A stretch of DNA of 64,000 bases from B1 sp964355075 (GTDB taxonomy: Bacteria > Bacteroidota > Bacteroidia > UKL13-3), in assembly GCA_964355075.1 (NCBI GenBank), contig CAYHCF010000017.1, forward strand, positions 1-64,000. Direction: 5' to 3'. Position numbers and translations under genes: made by a program. Shown here piece after piece: positions 35,795 to 45,241 of the stretch. A model generated the notes under the pieces. That model did no database searches. It saw only the letters and a program-made list of their open reading frames with translations, and was not told the origin of the DNA. How positions within the stretch are numbered: the first letter of the stretch is position 1; each line of letters starts with the position of its first letter.

Positions 35795-36214
35795 GAATCA
35801 ATATTTTATGAGGAATATTTTAATTGCGACATTTTATAAAAACGTTCAAAACCTGGTTGATAAGGCCCTTTTGATTTGTCAATAACTTTTTACGCAATAA
35901 ATCGTGTTGATGATATGAGTTAAACTATTCACTTTTAAACCAAGCAATAACAAAATTTTAATAAAAATCTTATACTCAATTTAATGTGAATTTAAAATTT
36001 TTCATGTGTTTAAATACTATCTATTTATTTGATTATTATATATTTATAAAGTTAAATAAATGTTTATTAGTTTTTATAAACTAAAAAGCAAGTTAAAATA
36101 AATATACTTTTACACCCTATTCACACCTATACTATTATTACATATTCTTAAGGATTATATCTAATAATACATAATGTTTGTTAATAAAGTTTGGATTGAA
36201 TAGAATGTAACTCA

Positions 36215-36222
36215 TACCTTTG
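36215..36222 (+). promoter_or_regulatory. Bacteroidetes promoter for pheS (TTTG..TACCTTTG)
   Basis: TACCTTTG fits TAnnTTTG, and TTTG at 36190-36193 lies 21 bases upstream, a correct -33 spacing. The leader to the ATG at 36268 is about 40 bases. The preceding 35795-36189 is extremely AT-rich and shows no gene. Confidence 0.65.
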
Positions 36223-36267
36223 ATTTACAAAAACAGACACAATCATTTTCAAAATAAATATTCATCC

Positions 36268-37284
36268 ATGAGGGAGCAATTACATAAAATAAAAAATAAA
36301 ATTGAAGAATTCAAAATTTCACAAATCAATGATATTGAAGAATTTCGATTAAAATTTTTAACAAAAAAAAGTGAATTAAGTGATTTATTTGAGCAATTTA
36401 AAAGGGTACCTAACGAACAAAAAAAAGAACTGGGCCAGTTATTAAATTTAATAAAACAAAAAGCGGAATTAAAATGGCAGGAGGCTAAAGCTCAATTTGA
36501 ATCTAAAATTGATAAATCAACGATAAGTGCTATTGATTTATCATTACCCTCAGAAAGTGGTTTTTTAGGATCGCGACATCCCTTATCAATCATTGAAAAT
36601 GAGGTAATTAATATATTTAAAAAGGCCGGTTTTGTTTACGCCGAAGGTCCAGAGATTGAAGATGACTGGCATAATTTTTCTGCCTTAAACTTTCCAATGA
36701 ATCATCCCGCAAGAGATATGCAGGATACTTTTTTTATTTCCGAGAAAATTGCCTTACGAACCCATACTTCCTCTGTTCAGGTTAGGTTAATGGAAAAACA
36801 AAAACCACCTATAAGAGCTATAATGCTGGGAAGAGTTTACCGTAATGAAGCGATATCTGCTCGGGCAAATTGTTTTTTTCATCAAATTGAGGGAATTTAT
36901 ATAGACAAAAAAGTAAGTTTTGCAGATCTAAAACAAACCTTATTTTATTTTATAAAAGAGCTGTTTGGGCCGGAAATTAAGATTAGATTCAGACCTAGTT
37001 ATTTTCCTTTTACGGAGCCGAGCGCAGAAATGGATATTAGCTGCATCCTATGTAACGGAAAGGGTTGTAATGTTTGTAAACATACTGGTTGGCTTGAAAT
37101 ATTGGGTTGTGGTATGATTGATCCGAATGTATTAAAAGCAAATGGAATTAACCCGGACGAATACAGCGGGTATGCTTTTGGAATGGGAATAGAAAGAATT
37201 GCTATGTTAAAATATGAAGTAAAAGATTTAAGAATGTATTTTAATAATGATATCAGATTTTTAAGTCAGTTTGAAAGTCAATAA
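36268..37284 (+). CDS. pheS: Phenylalanyl-tRNA synthetase alpha subunit
   Basis: 338 residues, the usual length. It charges tRNA-Phe together with PheT, which is not in this window. The N-terminal coiled coil (helices rich in K and E, 1-85) binds tRNA; the catalytic core has HPLSIIENEVINIFKKAGF, motif 2 MLGRVYRNEAISARANCFFHQIEG and motif 3 GYAFGMGIERIAMLKY. A four-cysteine knuckle (CILCNGKGCNVCKHTG, about 265-282) is typical of many bacterial PheS. The ATG at 36268 is chosen from family alignment and the promoter. Codon use is strikingly AT-rich compared with the next gene. Confidence 0.95.
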   Translation: MREQLHKIKNKIEEFKISQINDIEEFRLKFLTKKSELSDLFEQFKRVPNEQKKELGQLLNLIKQKAELKWQEAKAQFESKIDKSTISAIDLSLPSESGFLGSRHPLSIIENEVINIFKKAGFVYAEGPEIEDDWHNFSALNFPMNHPARDMQDTFFISEKIALRTHTSSVQVRLMEKQKPPIRAIMLGRVYRNEAISARANCFFHQIEGIYIDKKVSFADLKQTLFYFIKELFGPEIKIRFRPSYFPFTEPSAEMDISCILCNGKGCNVCKHTGWLEILGCGMIDPNVLKANGINPDEYSGYAFGMGIERIAMLKYEVKDLRMYFNNDIRFLSQFESQ

Positions 37285-37370
37285 TGCACAAGCCTACAAC
37301 AAGCTCTGGACGACAAGAGAGATGGAAAAATCAAAAGCACAATAATCAGCTTAAAACACAAAAACAGAAA

Positions 37371-38345
37371 ATGAATAAAGGACCCGTTTCACAGTTTATT
37401 GAAACCCACTACAGACACTTTAATGCAGCAGCCCTGGTTGATGCGGCCAAGGGTTACGAAACCCACCTAACAGACGGTGGAAAAATGATGATCACCCTTG
37501 CCGGTGCTATGAGTACAGCAGAATTAGGCAAATCGCTGGCAGAAATGATACGCCAGGGTAAAGTTGATATTATTTCTTGTACAGGTGCAAATTTGGAAGA
37601 GGACATCATGAATTTGGTGGCACATTCTCATTATAAAAGAGTGCCGAATTACCGCGATTTATCTCCTCAGGACGAATGGGATTTATTGGAAAATCATTTT
37701 AACCGCGTTACCGATACTTGTATTCCTGAAGAAGAGGCTTTTCGCCGATTGCAAAAACATATTCATAAAATTTGGAAGGATGCTGACCAGGCGGGAGAAA
37801 GGTATTTTCCGCATGAATACATGTACAAACTCTTGTTGGGCGGAGAACTGGAACAATATTACGAAATAGATCCAAAAAACTCCTGGATGTTAGCTGCAGC
37901 AAAAGCAAATCTTCCCATTGTAGTTCCGGGATGGGAAGACTCTACCATGGGAAACATTTTTTCATCTTATGTAATAAAGAATGAGATAAAGCCCGGTACC
38001 ATGAAATCGGGAATAGAATACATGGCCTGGCTTGCCGACTGGTATGTAAAAAATTCGGAAGGGAAAGGAATAGGATTTTTTCAAATAGGTGGAGGAATTG
38101 CCGGCGACTTTCCAATATGTGTGGTGCCGATGCTTTATCAGGATATGGAAATGAAAAACATTCCTTTTTGGAGCTATTTCTGCCAGATTAGCGACTCAAC
38201 AACATCTTACGGATCATACAGCGGAGCGGTACCGAACGAAAAAATAACCTGGGGTAAGCTGGATATCCATACGCCAAAATTCATCATAGAAAGTGACGCC
38301 ACAATTGTTGCTCCGCTAGTTTTTGCCTGGATTCTGGGCTGGTAA
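37371..38345 (+). CDS. Deoxyhypusine synthase-like protein
   Basis: 324 residues similar to eukaryotic and archaeal deoxyhypusine synthase, an NAD enzyme that transfers an aminobutyl group from spermidine to a lysine. Seen are the NAD-binding GGKMMITLAGAMSTAELG and ISCTGANLEEDIMN, IGFFQIGGGIAGDFPICVVP, and a conserved lysine in EKITWGKLD near residue 295. Bacteria lack eIF5A, so the bacterial relatives are thought to act on free polyamines (for example, making homospermidine), which is inference here. The ATG at 37371 is chosen because the first 29 codons of the longer frame look non-conserved. Its stop codon abuts the stop of pyrF on the other strand with no spacer. Confidence 0.85.
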   Translation: MNKGPVSQFIETHYRHFNAAALVDAAKGYETHLTDGGKMMITLAGAMSTAELGKSLAEMIRQGKVDIISCTGANLEEDIMNLVAHSHYKRVPNYRDLSPQDEWDLLENHFNRVTDTCIPEEEAFRRLQKHIHKIWKDADQAGERYFPHEYMYKLLLGGELEQYYEIDPKNSWMLAAAKANLPIVVPGWEDSTMGNIFSSYVIKNEIKPGTMKSGIEYMAWLADWYVKNSEGKGIGFFQIGGGIAGDFPICVVPMLYQDMEMKNIPFWSYFCQISDSTTSYGSYSGAVPNEKITWGKLDIHTPKFIIESDATIVAPLVFAWILGW

Positions 38346-39149
38346 TTATAAATACACGGCCATTTCCTGCTGTATTTTCCTTGCTTCTGCCGCTGCTTCT
38401 GCCGCAAAATCTAAGCCACCGGAGGCATAAATAATACTTCGGGAAGCATTAATGAGCAAGCCGATATCTTTTGTTTTCCCGTATTTTACTACCTCTGAGA
38501 GGCTTCCGCCCTGAGCGCCAATACCGGGAACCAACAGAAAATGATTGGGCGCCAGCCTTCTGATAATTTCAAGTTCCTGTGGTTTGGTTGCCCCGGCCAC
38601 AAACATCAGATTTTCTTCATTGCCCAGCTTGCAGGTGTTTTGAATAACTTTTTCATATAAAAAATCTGATCCTATTTTTTGTTGCTCATAATCTGCACTA
38701 CCCTGATTAGAGGTCAATGCCAATACAATTCCCCATTTACCCGGATATTCAAAAAAGGGAGCAATAGAATCATTGCCCATATAGGGCGAAAGGGTAATGG
38801 CATCAGCGTTGAGGGCTTCAAAAAAAGCCTTAGCATACTGTTGGCTGGTATTGCCTATATCACCTCGCTTGGCATCTGCAATCTTCAGGATACCTGCCGG
38901 GATATAGTCGAAGGTTTTTTGCATACTTTGCCAACCCAGCCAACCCTGAGCCTCAAAAAACGCGGTGTTTATTTTATAAGAAACACAATAGTCTTTTGTT
39001 GCGTCAATGATGGATTGGTTAAAAGAAAAAATCGGATCGGGCTCTGCAAGAAGGTGTGCCGGAATTTTGGTTATATCCGCATCAAGGCCCACACATAAAA
39101 AGCTCTTTTTTTTGATTATTCCGGCAATCAATTCTGATCGGTACAGCAT
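38346..39149 (-). CDS. pyrF: Orotidine 5'-phosphate decarboxylase
   Basis: 267 residues of the PyrF subfamily 2 type. It makes UMP from OMP in the last step of de novo pyrimidine synthesis. FLCVGLDADITKIP is at the N-terminus; the catalytic Asp-Lys-Asp cluster is ILKIADAKRGDIGNTS (about 88-103); then LTLSPYMGNDSI, and the phosphate loop LLVPGIGAQGGS. The stop meets the stop of the deoxyhypusine synthase-like gene exactly. The outer-membrane gene on the same strand starts one base past its ATG side. Confidence 0.95.
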   Translation of the reverse strand: MLYRSELIAGIIKKKSFLCVGLDADITKIPAHLLAEPDPIFSFNQSIIDATKDYCVSYKINTAFFEAQGWLGWQSMQKTFDYIPAGILKIADAKRGDIGNTSQQYAKAFFEALNADAITLSPYMGNDSIAPFFEYPGKWGIVLALTSNQGSADYEQQKIGSDFLYEKVIQNTCKLGNEENLMFVAGATKPQELEIIRRLAPNHFLLVPGIGAQGGSLSEVVKYGKTKDIGLLINASRSIIYASGGLDFAAEAAAEARKIQQEMAVYL

Positions 39150-39150
39150 A

Positions 39151-39831
39151 TTAAAAAATTAGGTTCAACTCAAAGGAAAAATTATGAATGCTTTTGTTGG
39201 TGTTTAGTGGCTTTGCATTATTAGGCCAGGGTTTATTTAAATTGAGATTTTTCACCCCATATTTTAGGGCTGTTTGAATGGAAAAATAGGGCAATCGGTA
39301 TTGATAAGCCAAAACAGCTGATATATCATATTTTTCAAAAACAGGAGAAAAGCCGGAACTGTGTCGGTTTCCGTCAATATAAATTTCGGAGCTAGCCAAA
39401 TCCGATAACTGTGGACCAAGGCCAATACGATGTGTAAGATCCTTGTCGAGCGCCTTAAAAACCAGAAAAGGCATATCGATATACAGCAAACGGATTGCAC
39501 TGATTTCACCTGTTGCAGACTCGAAATTACTGCCCCTTAATGAAACCTGAATCTCCGTTTGAATACTATACCCCTTTTTAAAGTTTACTCGTCCGTAACC
39601 CCCCCCAAGGAGCCCAAAGGCCAACTTAGACCCCTTAGGCTCTGAACCTAAAAAGGTAAAAGTTTGAACCCCCATTTTTACCCCCAATTTATAGCGCATT
39701 TCTGATTCGGGCTTAACCAATTTGCTGTCATCGTCTGAATCGTCGGTTTCGAGAGAATCTGTTTGCGACCAGGCGGGAGAGAAACCGCCCAAAAACAAAA
39801 CCAGCAAAGAGAATTTTAATAAGCAGCGCAT
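39151..39831 (-). CDS. Outer-membrane beta-barrel protein (PorT-like)
   Basis: 226 residues with signal peptide (to about 22, ending SPAWSQ), an acidic linker (SLETDDSDDDSK) and a small barrel of alternating strands: YKLGVKMGVQTFTF, AFGLLGGGYGRVNF, YSIQTEIQVSLRG, ILYIDMPFLVF, HRIGLGPQLSDL, FSFELNLIF at the end. This matches the outer-membrane beta-barrel family to which PorT belongs, often of unknown role. The ATG at 39831 is supported by a TAATTTTG promoter element just before it. The preceding gene in the same direction encodes a DUF4249 protein. Confidence 0.8.
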   Translation of the reverse strand: MRCLLKFSLLVLFLGGFSPAWSQTDSLETDDSDDDSKLVKPESEMRYKLGVKMGVQTFTFLGSEPKGSKLAFGLLGGGYGRVNFKKGYSIQTEIQVSLRGSNFESATGEISAIRLLYIDMPFLVFKALDKDLTHRIGLGPQLSDLASSEIYIDGNRHSSGFSPVFEKYDISAVLAYQYRLPYFSIQTALKYGVKNLNLNKPWPNNAKPLNTNKSIHNFSFELNLIF

Positions 39832-39836
39832 TGTTA

Positions 39837-39844
39837 CAAAATTA
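39837..39844 (-). promoter_or_regulatory. Bacteroidetes -7 promoter element (TAATTTTG on the minus strand)
   Basis: TAnnTTTG match five bases before the ATG at 39831. It implies a separate promoter for the barrel gene and pyrF. Confidence 0.55.
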
Positions 39845-39918
39845 TAAGATTGAAACGTTTTTTGAAACAATATTCTTATGTGGGTCACAATACGTCTGAG
39901 AACAGGAAACAGCGCCAT

Positions 39919-40731
39919 TTATTTTACAAGGTATCGCCATCGCGAAACATCATAAGTAGCGAAATAACCAACCGCACCGCCGATAATATTGGTTGGAAGA
40001 TTGGCCGGAGGAGCCTGAAATGGACCAGGTGCTCCTGAGTTTTGTGTTGCCCAGGCATCTATAAAGTCATACATACTCTTATCTACTGAACGGAAAATGC
40101 AGATATAGGTATCTCCAGATTGGAAGCGGGCAAAAGGAATCTCGAATTCGTAGGTTTTATTAACAGGTGTTTGATCGCTGCTGAATAAGATCTTGTTTCT
40201 ATTAAAAGAGTCGGTTTTGGAAATGGTATCATAAAGACCATTAATGAAATAAGTGTATTTTATGGGCGGCCGGTTGTCGAAACCAATATAACTTAAGGCA
40301 AAACCAGCCTTAAAAAACCCCTGAGCCGGCTTATATTTTTGAACAAAGGAGTCGATTCGGAACATGGGTTCCAGCCGGGCCTGAGAGGTATAGGTTTTAC
40401 CAGCGTAATTGATCAATAAATGATAAAGGGTATCCCGTTGCCCAAGGTAACCGGCAGCGGGCTTATAAAGCTTTTTAAGAGCATCATAAGAAAAGACAAC
40501 GCCATTTATCGATACGGAAGCATTGGTAACAACAGGATAATCAAGCGGGGAAAAATAGTTGCTGCTGAGCGTTAGCCGAACAAAAGAACTATCGGTTTCG
40601 GTGGTAAGCTCCGATTCAACCACCAATAAAGGCGCAGCATCGGGAACAACAAGATCTATTTTTTCTTTACAGGCACCCAGAATAAACCAGAAGGCAGCAA
40701 TCAGGGCAAAAATATTTTTATTGGAATTCAT
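39919..40731 (-). CDS. DUF4249 lipoprotein
   Basis: 270 residues; lipobox ILGAC (Cys at about 21). The family's markers are there: LLVVESELTTETDSSFVRLTLS near the N-terminus and IIGGAVGYFATYDVSRW at the C-terminus. DUF4249 proteins are encoded beside TonB receptors with carboxypeptidase-like domains, as here (40737-43127, five bases upstream), and are thought to be surface partners of the receptor. The ligand is unknown. Confidence 0.85.
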   Translation of the reverse strand: MNSNKNIFALIAAFWFILGACKEKIDLVVPDAAPLLVVESELTTETDSSFVRLTLSSNYFSPLDYPVVTNASVSINGVVFSYDALKKLYKPAAGYLGQRDTLYHLLINYAGKTYTSQARLEPMFRIDSFVQKYKPAQGFFKAGFALSYIGFDNRPPIKYTYFINGLYDTISKTDSFNRNKILFSSDQTPVNKTYEFEIPFARFQSGDTYICIFRSVDKSMYDFIDAWATQNSGAPGPFQAPPANLPTNIIGGAVGYFATYDVSRWRYLVK

Positions 40732-40736
40732 TTGAA

Positions 40737-43127
40737 TTAGAACTTAAAGTTATAGGTAATAGCGGGAACATAGGTAAAGAGATAATATTTATAAATAACC
40801 GGTACCCCCTTTTCGAATCCGTAATCAAGGGTATAGGCGTTTTTACGACCATAAACATTATAAATTGCAAAGACGAGTTCGCTTTTGTTTTTATAAACCT
40901 TACCCGGCTTTAATTTTCGGCTAATGGTCATAGAAACATCTGCGCGGTGATAGGCCGGTAGCCTGGCGTTGTTTCGGGCTGCATAATATATGGTGGGTGT
41001 TTCAGGGCCAAGGGAGCTCAAAGAATATCTTTGTGTGGCTATCGTAAACGCCTCCCCGGTGGCATAAATGAAATTTGCAGAAAAGCTGATTCTTTTGTTT
41101 AATTCGTGACTAATAACCAGGGATAAATAGTTTCTTCTGTCAAATCGAAAAGGATACCATTCTCCGTGATTCACATTATCTGCCTGACGCTCACTTTTAG
41201 CCAGGGTATATCCGACCCAGCCTGTTGTTTTTCCGGTTTGTTTACGCAAAAAAAGCTCTAACCCATAAGCGCGTCCTTGTCCGGCAACCACCTGCGACTC
41301 AATGGATTCATTAAACATCAAATCAGCTCCATCCCGCACTTCAACGGTGTTTTTCATTTTCTTAAAGTAGGTCTCTGCGGAAAACTCAAACAAGTTATCA
41401 TAAAAATTTTTAAAATAACCCAGGGCTACCTGATCTGCCATTTGTGGTTTGATATATTTATCGGCGGGAGTCCAAAACTCCTGTCCGATAGATGCCGTAA
41501 TGTTTTGGATCAGGTTCATGTATTGAAACATACGGTTATAAGAACCTTTTATAGAGCTGCTTGAATTTAACAAATAGGTAATATTAATCCTTGGCTCCAG
41601 ACCGGTGTAGGTATGATAGATTTGATTTTTGCTATAGTTGGTATAAGGGTTTAACGTATCTATCGCGTTTTGTTTGATGTAACCGTTATAAATATAGGTT
41701 GGCGACCCATTCATATAGTTGATGGTTCTACCCTCACCGATACCCGAGAAAACAGTGAGGCGTGCACCATACTCAACAGACAGCCGGGAACCAAATTTAT
41801 AGGTATGGCCCGCATAAAACGCCTCTTCCAAATCCCGCTTTTTAGGTAAAGAGGCATTTTCAATAATAGACGCTGCGGTAATTTTTACTCTTTCGCCGGG
41901 TTGAAATACGTAATGGGTAATTTTAATGCCGAATTTAAAGGAACTCTTATTGCTATAAAAATAGCTTCCATCTAATTTAAGGTTGAGGTCATCAATATAA
42001 TTTTTACGGGTAAAGTTTAGGTTTTCGCCAATATTTAAATCGAAATTATAGTTATAACGGCTATAAACCAAAGAGGTGTTCAAAAAGAATTTATTATTAA
42101 AGATATGGTTCCAGCGCAGGGTTCCGGTGTAGTTTCCCCAACCAAAGCCAAAAAGCTTGCTAAAGCCCAACTTGTCTTTTCCGGCATAACCAGAAAGAAA
42201 CAGCTTGTCTTTTTCGCCAAGTGTGTAATTGGCTTTTATATTTAAATCACCAAAAAACGCTGTCACATCTTTTAATGAATCATAAAAGGGAAAGAAAACA
42301 TCGAAATAACTTCTCCTTCCGGAAATCAGGAAGGAAGATTTGTTCTTAATAATCGGACCCTCCAAAGTTAAGCGAGAGGATAACAGACCGATACCACCGG
42401 TAGCCTCATAATTTTTTGAATTTCCATCTTTCATATGAACGTCGAGAACGCTTGACAGGCGGCCACCGTATTGGGCAGGAATACCCCCTTTGTAAATTTC
42501 AAAATCCTTTATGGCATCCCCGTTAAAAACCGAGAAAAACCCCAGAACATGAGAAGGGTTATAAACAACAGCCTCGTCTAATTGAACCAGATTTTGATCA
42601 ATATTGCCGCCACGAACCACAAAATTTGTGCTTCCATCGCCGGCAGCCTGCACACCGGGTAATAACTGAATCGCCTTTACGATATCTACTTCACCCAACA
42701 AAATCGGTATTTTTTTTACTTGTTTGATGTCGATTTTAATAACACTCATTTTGTTGGCCGTCACATTCGCATTGGTAAGTTTATCGGTTTTAACCAAAAC
42801 CTCTTTCAGCTGTTTTTCCGACTCTGATAATTCAATATTTAGTTTTGTATCCCTGTTCAGTTCCACCTCTTTTATTTGGGTTTGATAACCGATATATGAT
42901 ATTTCAACAGAATAAACCCCTTGCGGCAAGGTTAATGCGTAAAAGCCATAAGCATTGGTGGCAACACCTGATTTTTGAGCCGAAACCACAATACTTGCGC
43001 CAATTAATTCTTCGCCATTGCGTGCATCGGTAATTTTTCCACTCAGGGTGAAATTGCTTTTTTGAGCAAAAGCGGATTGAACCAAGAACCAGAGACCAAG
43101 AAGAAGGAATAATTTTTTTGTTTTCAT
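40737..43127 (-). CDS. TonB-dependent receptor with N-terminal carboxypeptidase-like domain
   Basis: 796 residues. Order: signal peptide (to FAQ, about 22), carboxypeptidase D regulatory-like domain (about 27-105, LSGKITDARNGEELIGASIVV), plug domain (about 130-235, GSTNFVVRGGNIDQNLVQLDEA, IPAQYGGRLSSVLDV), then the barrel to the end (PAITYNFKF). The short plug with the N-VVRGGNIDQ motif is like receptors paired with DUF4249 proteins. It imports an unknown ligand with TonB energy. The start at 43127 fits the signal peptide; a longer frame to 43238 is rejected. Co-transcribed with the DUF4249 gene. Confidence 0.9.
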   Translation of the reverse strand: MKTKKLFLLLGLWFLVQSAFAQKSNFTLSGKITDARNGEELIGASIVVSAQKSGVATNAYGFYALTLPQGVYSVEISYIGYQTQIKEVELNRDTKLNIELSESEKQLKEVLVKTDKLTNANVTANKMSVIKIDIKQVKKIPILLGEVDIVKAIQLLPGVQAAGDGSTNFVVRGGNIDQNLVQLDEAVVYNPSHVLGFFSVFNGDAIKDFEIYKGGIPAQYGGRLSSVLDVHMKDGNSKNYEATGGIGLLSSRLTLEGPIIKNKSSFLISGRRSYFDVFFPFYDSLKDVTAFFGDLNIKANYTLGEKDKLFLSGYAGKDKLGFSKLFGFGWGNYTGTLRWNHIFNNKFFLNTSLVYSRYNYNFDLNIGENLNFTRKNYIDDLNLKLDGSYFYSNKSSFKFGIKITHYVFQPGERVKITAASIIENASLPKKRDLEEAFYAGHTYKFGSRLSVEYGARLTVFSGIGEGRTINYMNGSPTYIYNGYIKQNAIDTLNPYTNYSKNQIYHTYTGLEPRINITYLLNSSSSIKGSYNRMFQYMNLIQNITASIGQEFWTPADKYIKPQMADQVALGYFKNFYDNLFEFSAETYFKKMKNTVEVRDGADLMFNESIESQVVAGQGRAYGLELFLRKQTGKTTGWVGYTLAKSERQADNVNHGEWYPFRFDRRNYLSLVISHELNKRISFSANFIYATGEAFTIATQRYSLSSLGPETPTIYYAARNNARLPAYHRADVSMTISRKLKPGKVYKNKSELVFAIYNVYGRKNAYTLDYGFEKGVPVIYKYYLFTYVPAITYNFKF

Positions 43128-43265
43128 AAAATGGAGCACAAAATAAAGGATTTGAAAGCTTGCTGGCCAAACAAAAGGATAAAGTGCCACAAAAGGCAGG
43201 TAAAATACACAAAACAGGCGACGAAAGGCAAAAGTCAAAAACAGGGAGCCAAAACGAACCGGTTT

Positions 43266-44984
43266 TTAGGAGGATTCAGGAACAGGACTCCTCAATTTAC
43301 TATGCTTAAACCCAAAAGAAAAGTAAACAAACAGACCAATGATTAACCAGATAGAGAACCCGACCCAATTGGTTAAGCCGAGTTCGGTCATTAAATAAAA
43401 GTTGGTAATCAGGCCGAGTACAGGTATGAGTGAGTAGTTTTTAATATAGCTAAATACCGACATCAGGAAGGCCAGCAGCAAAAAAGCCAGCATGGGTATT
43501 TGATGCCAGAAATGGTGGAATTGGAAAAAGCTGATGAAGGTGTCATAGCGAGTGATATATAAAGCAAGCACGGAGGCAAGAAATAATATGGGTACAATGT
43601 ATTTACCGCTAATAAAAGGAACCTTATATCCGGTATGATATTCGCTTTTGTGACTTTCCATTCTAATTACACCGGCATTTACTAAAACAAAGGCGAAAAG
43701 GGTACCAATACTTGCAAGATCCGTCACCTCTTTCAGGTTCATAAAAAAAGCGGGAACGGCAACCAAAATTCCGGTAATGATGGTAGCAAATGCGGGGGTT
43801 TTATATTTTGGGTGGATGCGGCTGAACCTTTTAGGTAAAAGTCCGTCGCGGCTCATGCTCATCCAGATGCGAGGCTGGCCATTCTGAAAAACGAGAAGCA
43901 CGCTTGACATTGCGATTACGGCACTTACCGCAACAATCCCACTCATCCATTTGAGGTTAACCTTTTCGAACACAAAAGCAAGCGGATCACCGACGCCAAG
44001 TTCTTTATAGGATACCATTCCGGTTAATACCAAAGCAATAAGGATATAGAGAACCGTACAAATTAACAGCGACCACACCATACTTTTGGGTAAATCTCTT
44101 TGAGGGTTTTTGCATTCTTCGGCAGTAGTTGCCAGGGCATCAAAACCGATATAGGCAAAAAACACAGAAGAAACCCCTTTTAAAACGCCCCCCATTCCAT
44201 TTGGAGAAAAAGGACTCCAATTAGCCGGATCAACATAAAAAGCCCCAACCACAATAACCATAATAACCACTATGAGTTTTATCGCCACCATAGCGTTACT
44301 GGCGTTACGTGTTTCTCTCACACCCCTATAAATTAACATCGTTATTGCAATCACAATACTAACAGCAGGCAAGTCAAAAACCAATCTCATACCCAGAAAT
44401 ACCGGTGCATTCATCCAGGCGAGGTGGGCTTCCTGTAAGGTTGAACTCAATTGAGAAAATTGCATTTGGGAATTGGAAAGCAGGAGGGAAGCCTCCTCGA
44501 AACCTCGTTTGGCAGAAAGGTAATCCATGCTGAAATATTCCGGTATATGCCAACCTAATCCGGCCATTAATCCGGTAAAGTAATCGCTCCAGCTTATGGC
44601 TACTACAATATTTCCAATGGCATATTCCACAATTAACGCCCAGCCAATAATCCAGGCGATAATTTCCCCGAAGGCCGCATATGCGTATGTATATGCACTA
44701 CCGCTAATGGGTATTACTGAGGCAAATTCGGCATAACACATGGCCGAAAAGCCGCAGGCTACGGCAGTAAACAGAAACAAGGTAACAACAGCAGGACCGC
44801 CATTAGCGCTTGCCGTTCCGATGGTGCTGAAAATTCCGGCTCCAATAATAGCGGCAATTCCCATCGCGGTAAGATCGCGAAGTCCAAGTGTTTTGTGCAG
44901 CTGATGGGTTTCGCTTTCGGCCAGCTTTTTATCGGCTAAGATATTGGCAATGGTTTTTTTGCGAAACAGGTTTTGAAGGCTCAA
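43266..44984 (-). CDS. APC-family amino-acid permease (cationic amino acid transporter type)
   Basis: 572 residues and 12-14 hydrophobic segments. The diagnostic first helix is GIAAIIGAGIFSTIGTAS, followed by GPAVVTLFLFTAVACGFSAMCYAEFAS, and GSAYTYAYAAFGEIIAWIIGWALIVEYA. This is the cationic amino acid transporter branch (TC 2.A.3.3). The start codon is TTG, supported by a TATGTTTG promoter element 19 bases upstream (45004-45011). It is monocistronic between the TonB receptor and a GC-rich hairpin. Confidence 0.9.
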   Translation of the reverse strand: MSLQNLFRKKTIANILADKKLAESETHQLHKTLGLRDLTAMGIAAIIGAGIFSTIGTASANGGPAVVTLFLFTAVACGFSAMCYAEFASVIPISGSAYTYAYAAFGEIIAWIIGWALIVEYAIGNIVVAISWSDYFTGLMAGLGWHIPEYFSMDYLSAKRGFEEASLLLSNSQMQFSQLSSTLQEAHLAWMNAPVFLGMRLVFDLPAVSIVIAITMLIYRGVRETRNASNAMVAIKLIVVIMVIVVGAFYVDPANWSPFSPNGMGGVLKGVSSVFFAYIGFDALATTAEECKNPQRDLPKSMVWSLLICTVLYILIALVLTGMVSYKELGVGDPLAFVFEKVNLKWMSGIVAVSAVIAMSSVLLVFQNGQPRIWMSMSRDGLLPKRFSRIHPKYKTPAFATIITGILVAVPAFFMNLKEVTDLASIGTLFAFVLVNAGVIRMESHKSEYHTGYKVPFISGKYIVPILFLASVLALYITRYDTFISFFQFHHFWHQIPMLAFLLLAFLMSVFSYIKNYSLIPVLGLITNFYLMTELGLTNWVGFSIWLIIGLFVYFSFGFKHSKLRSPVPESS

Positions 44985-45003
44985 GGCGTTTTGGTATTTG
45001 AGT

Positions 45004-45011
45004 CAAACATA
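45004..45011 (-). promoter_or_regulatory. Bacteroidetes -7 promoter element (TATGTTTG on the minus strand)
   Basis: TAnnTTTG match 19 bases before the TTG start of the permease gene; a TTG word lies about 20 bases further up as -33. Confidence 0.6.
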
Positions 45012-45110
45012 TTGAATTGAAAGGGGAATTGCAAGCAAATGTCAGGTCGAGCTGAGTCGAGATGGAGTTATACCACGAACGGGATAAATAAAAAGTAAGC
45101 AGGAGGCAGT

Positions 45111-45148
45111 GGCAGGAGGCAGCCTGCTTCCTGCTGCTGCCTCCTGCC
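45111..45148. repeat. GC-rich perfect hairpin
   Basis: A perfect 13-bp stem, GGCAGGAGGCAGC with GCTGCCTCCTGCC, encloses a 12-base centre (CTGCTTCCTGCT). A further AGCAGGAGGCAG copy precedes it (45099-45110). It has no T run after it on either strand, so it is more likely a dispersed repeat than a terminator. Confidence 0.7.
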
Positions 45149-45241
45149 GCTAATGACAAAAAACGTTGTTTTAATCCGTATAGAGTTTAGTGGCGTCAAC
45201 TAGGTAATTGTGTGTACACCAGAAATTGTTTTCGACTTCGC

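Noticed and set aside
45111..45148. Rho-independent terminator
   Set aside because: Strong perfect stem but no T run on either strand; kept as a repeat.
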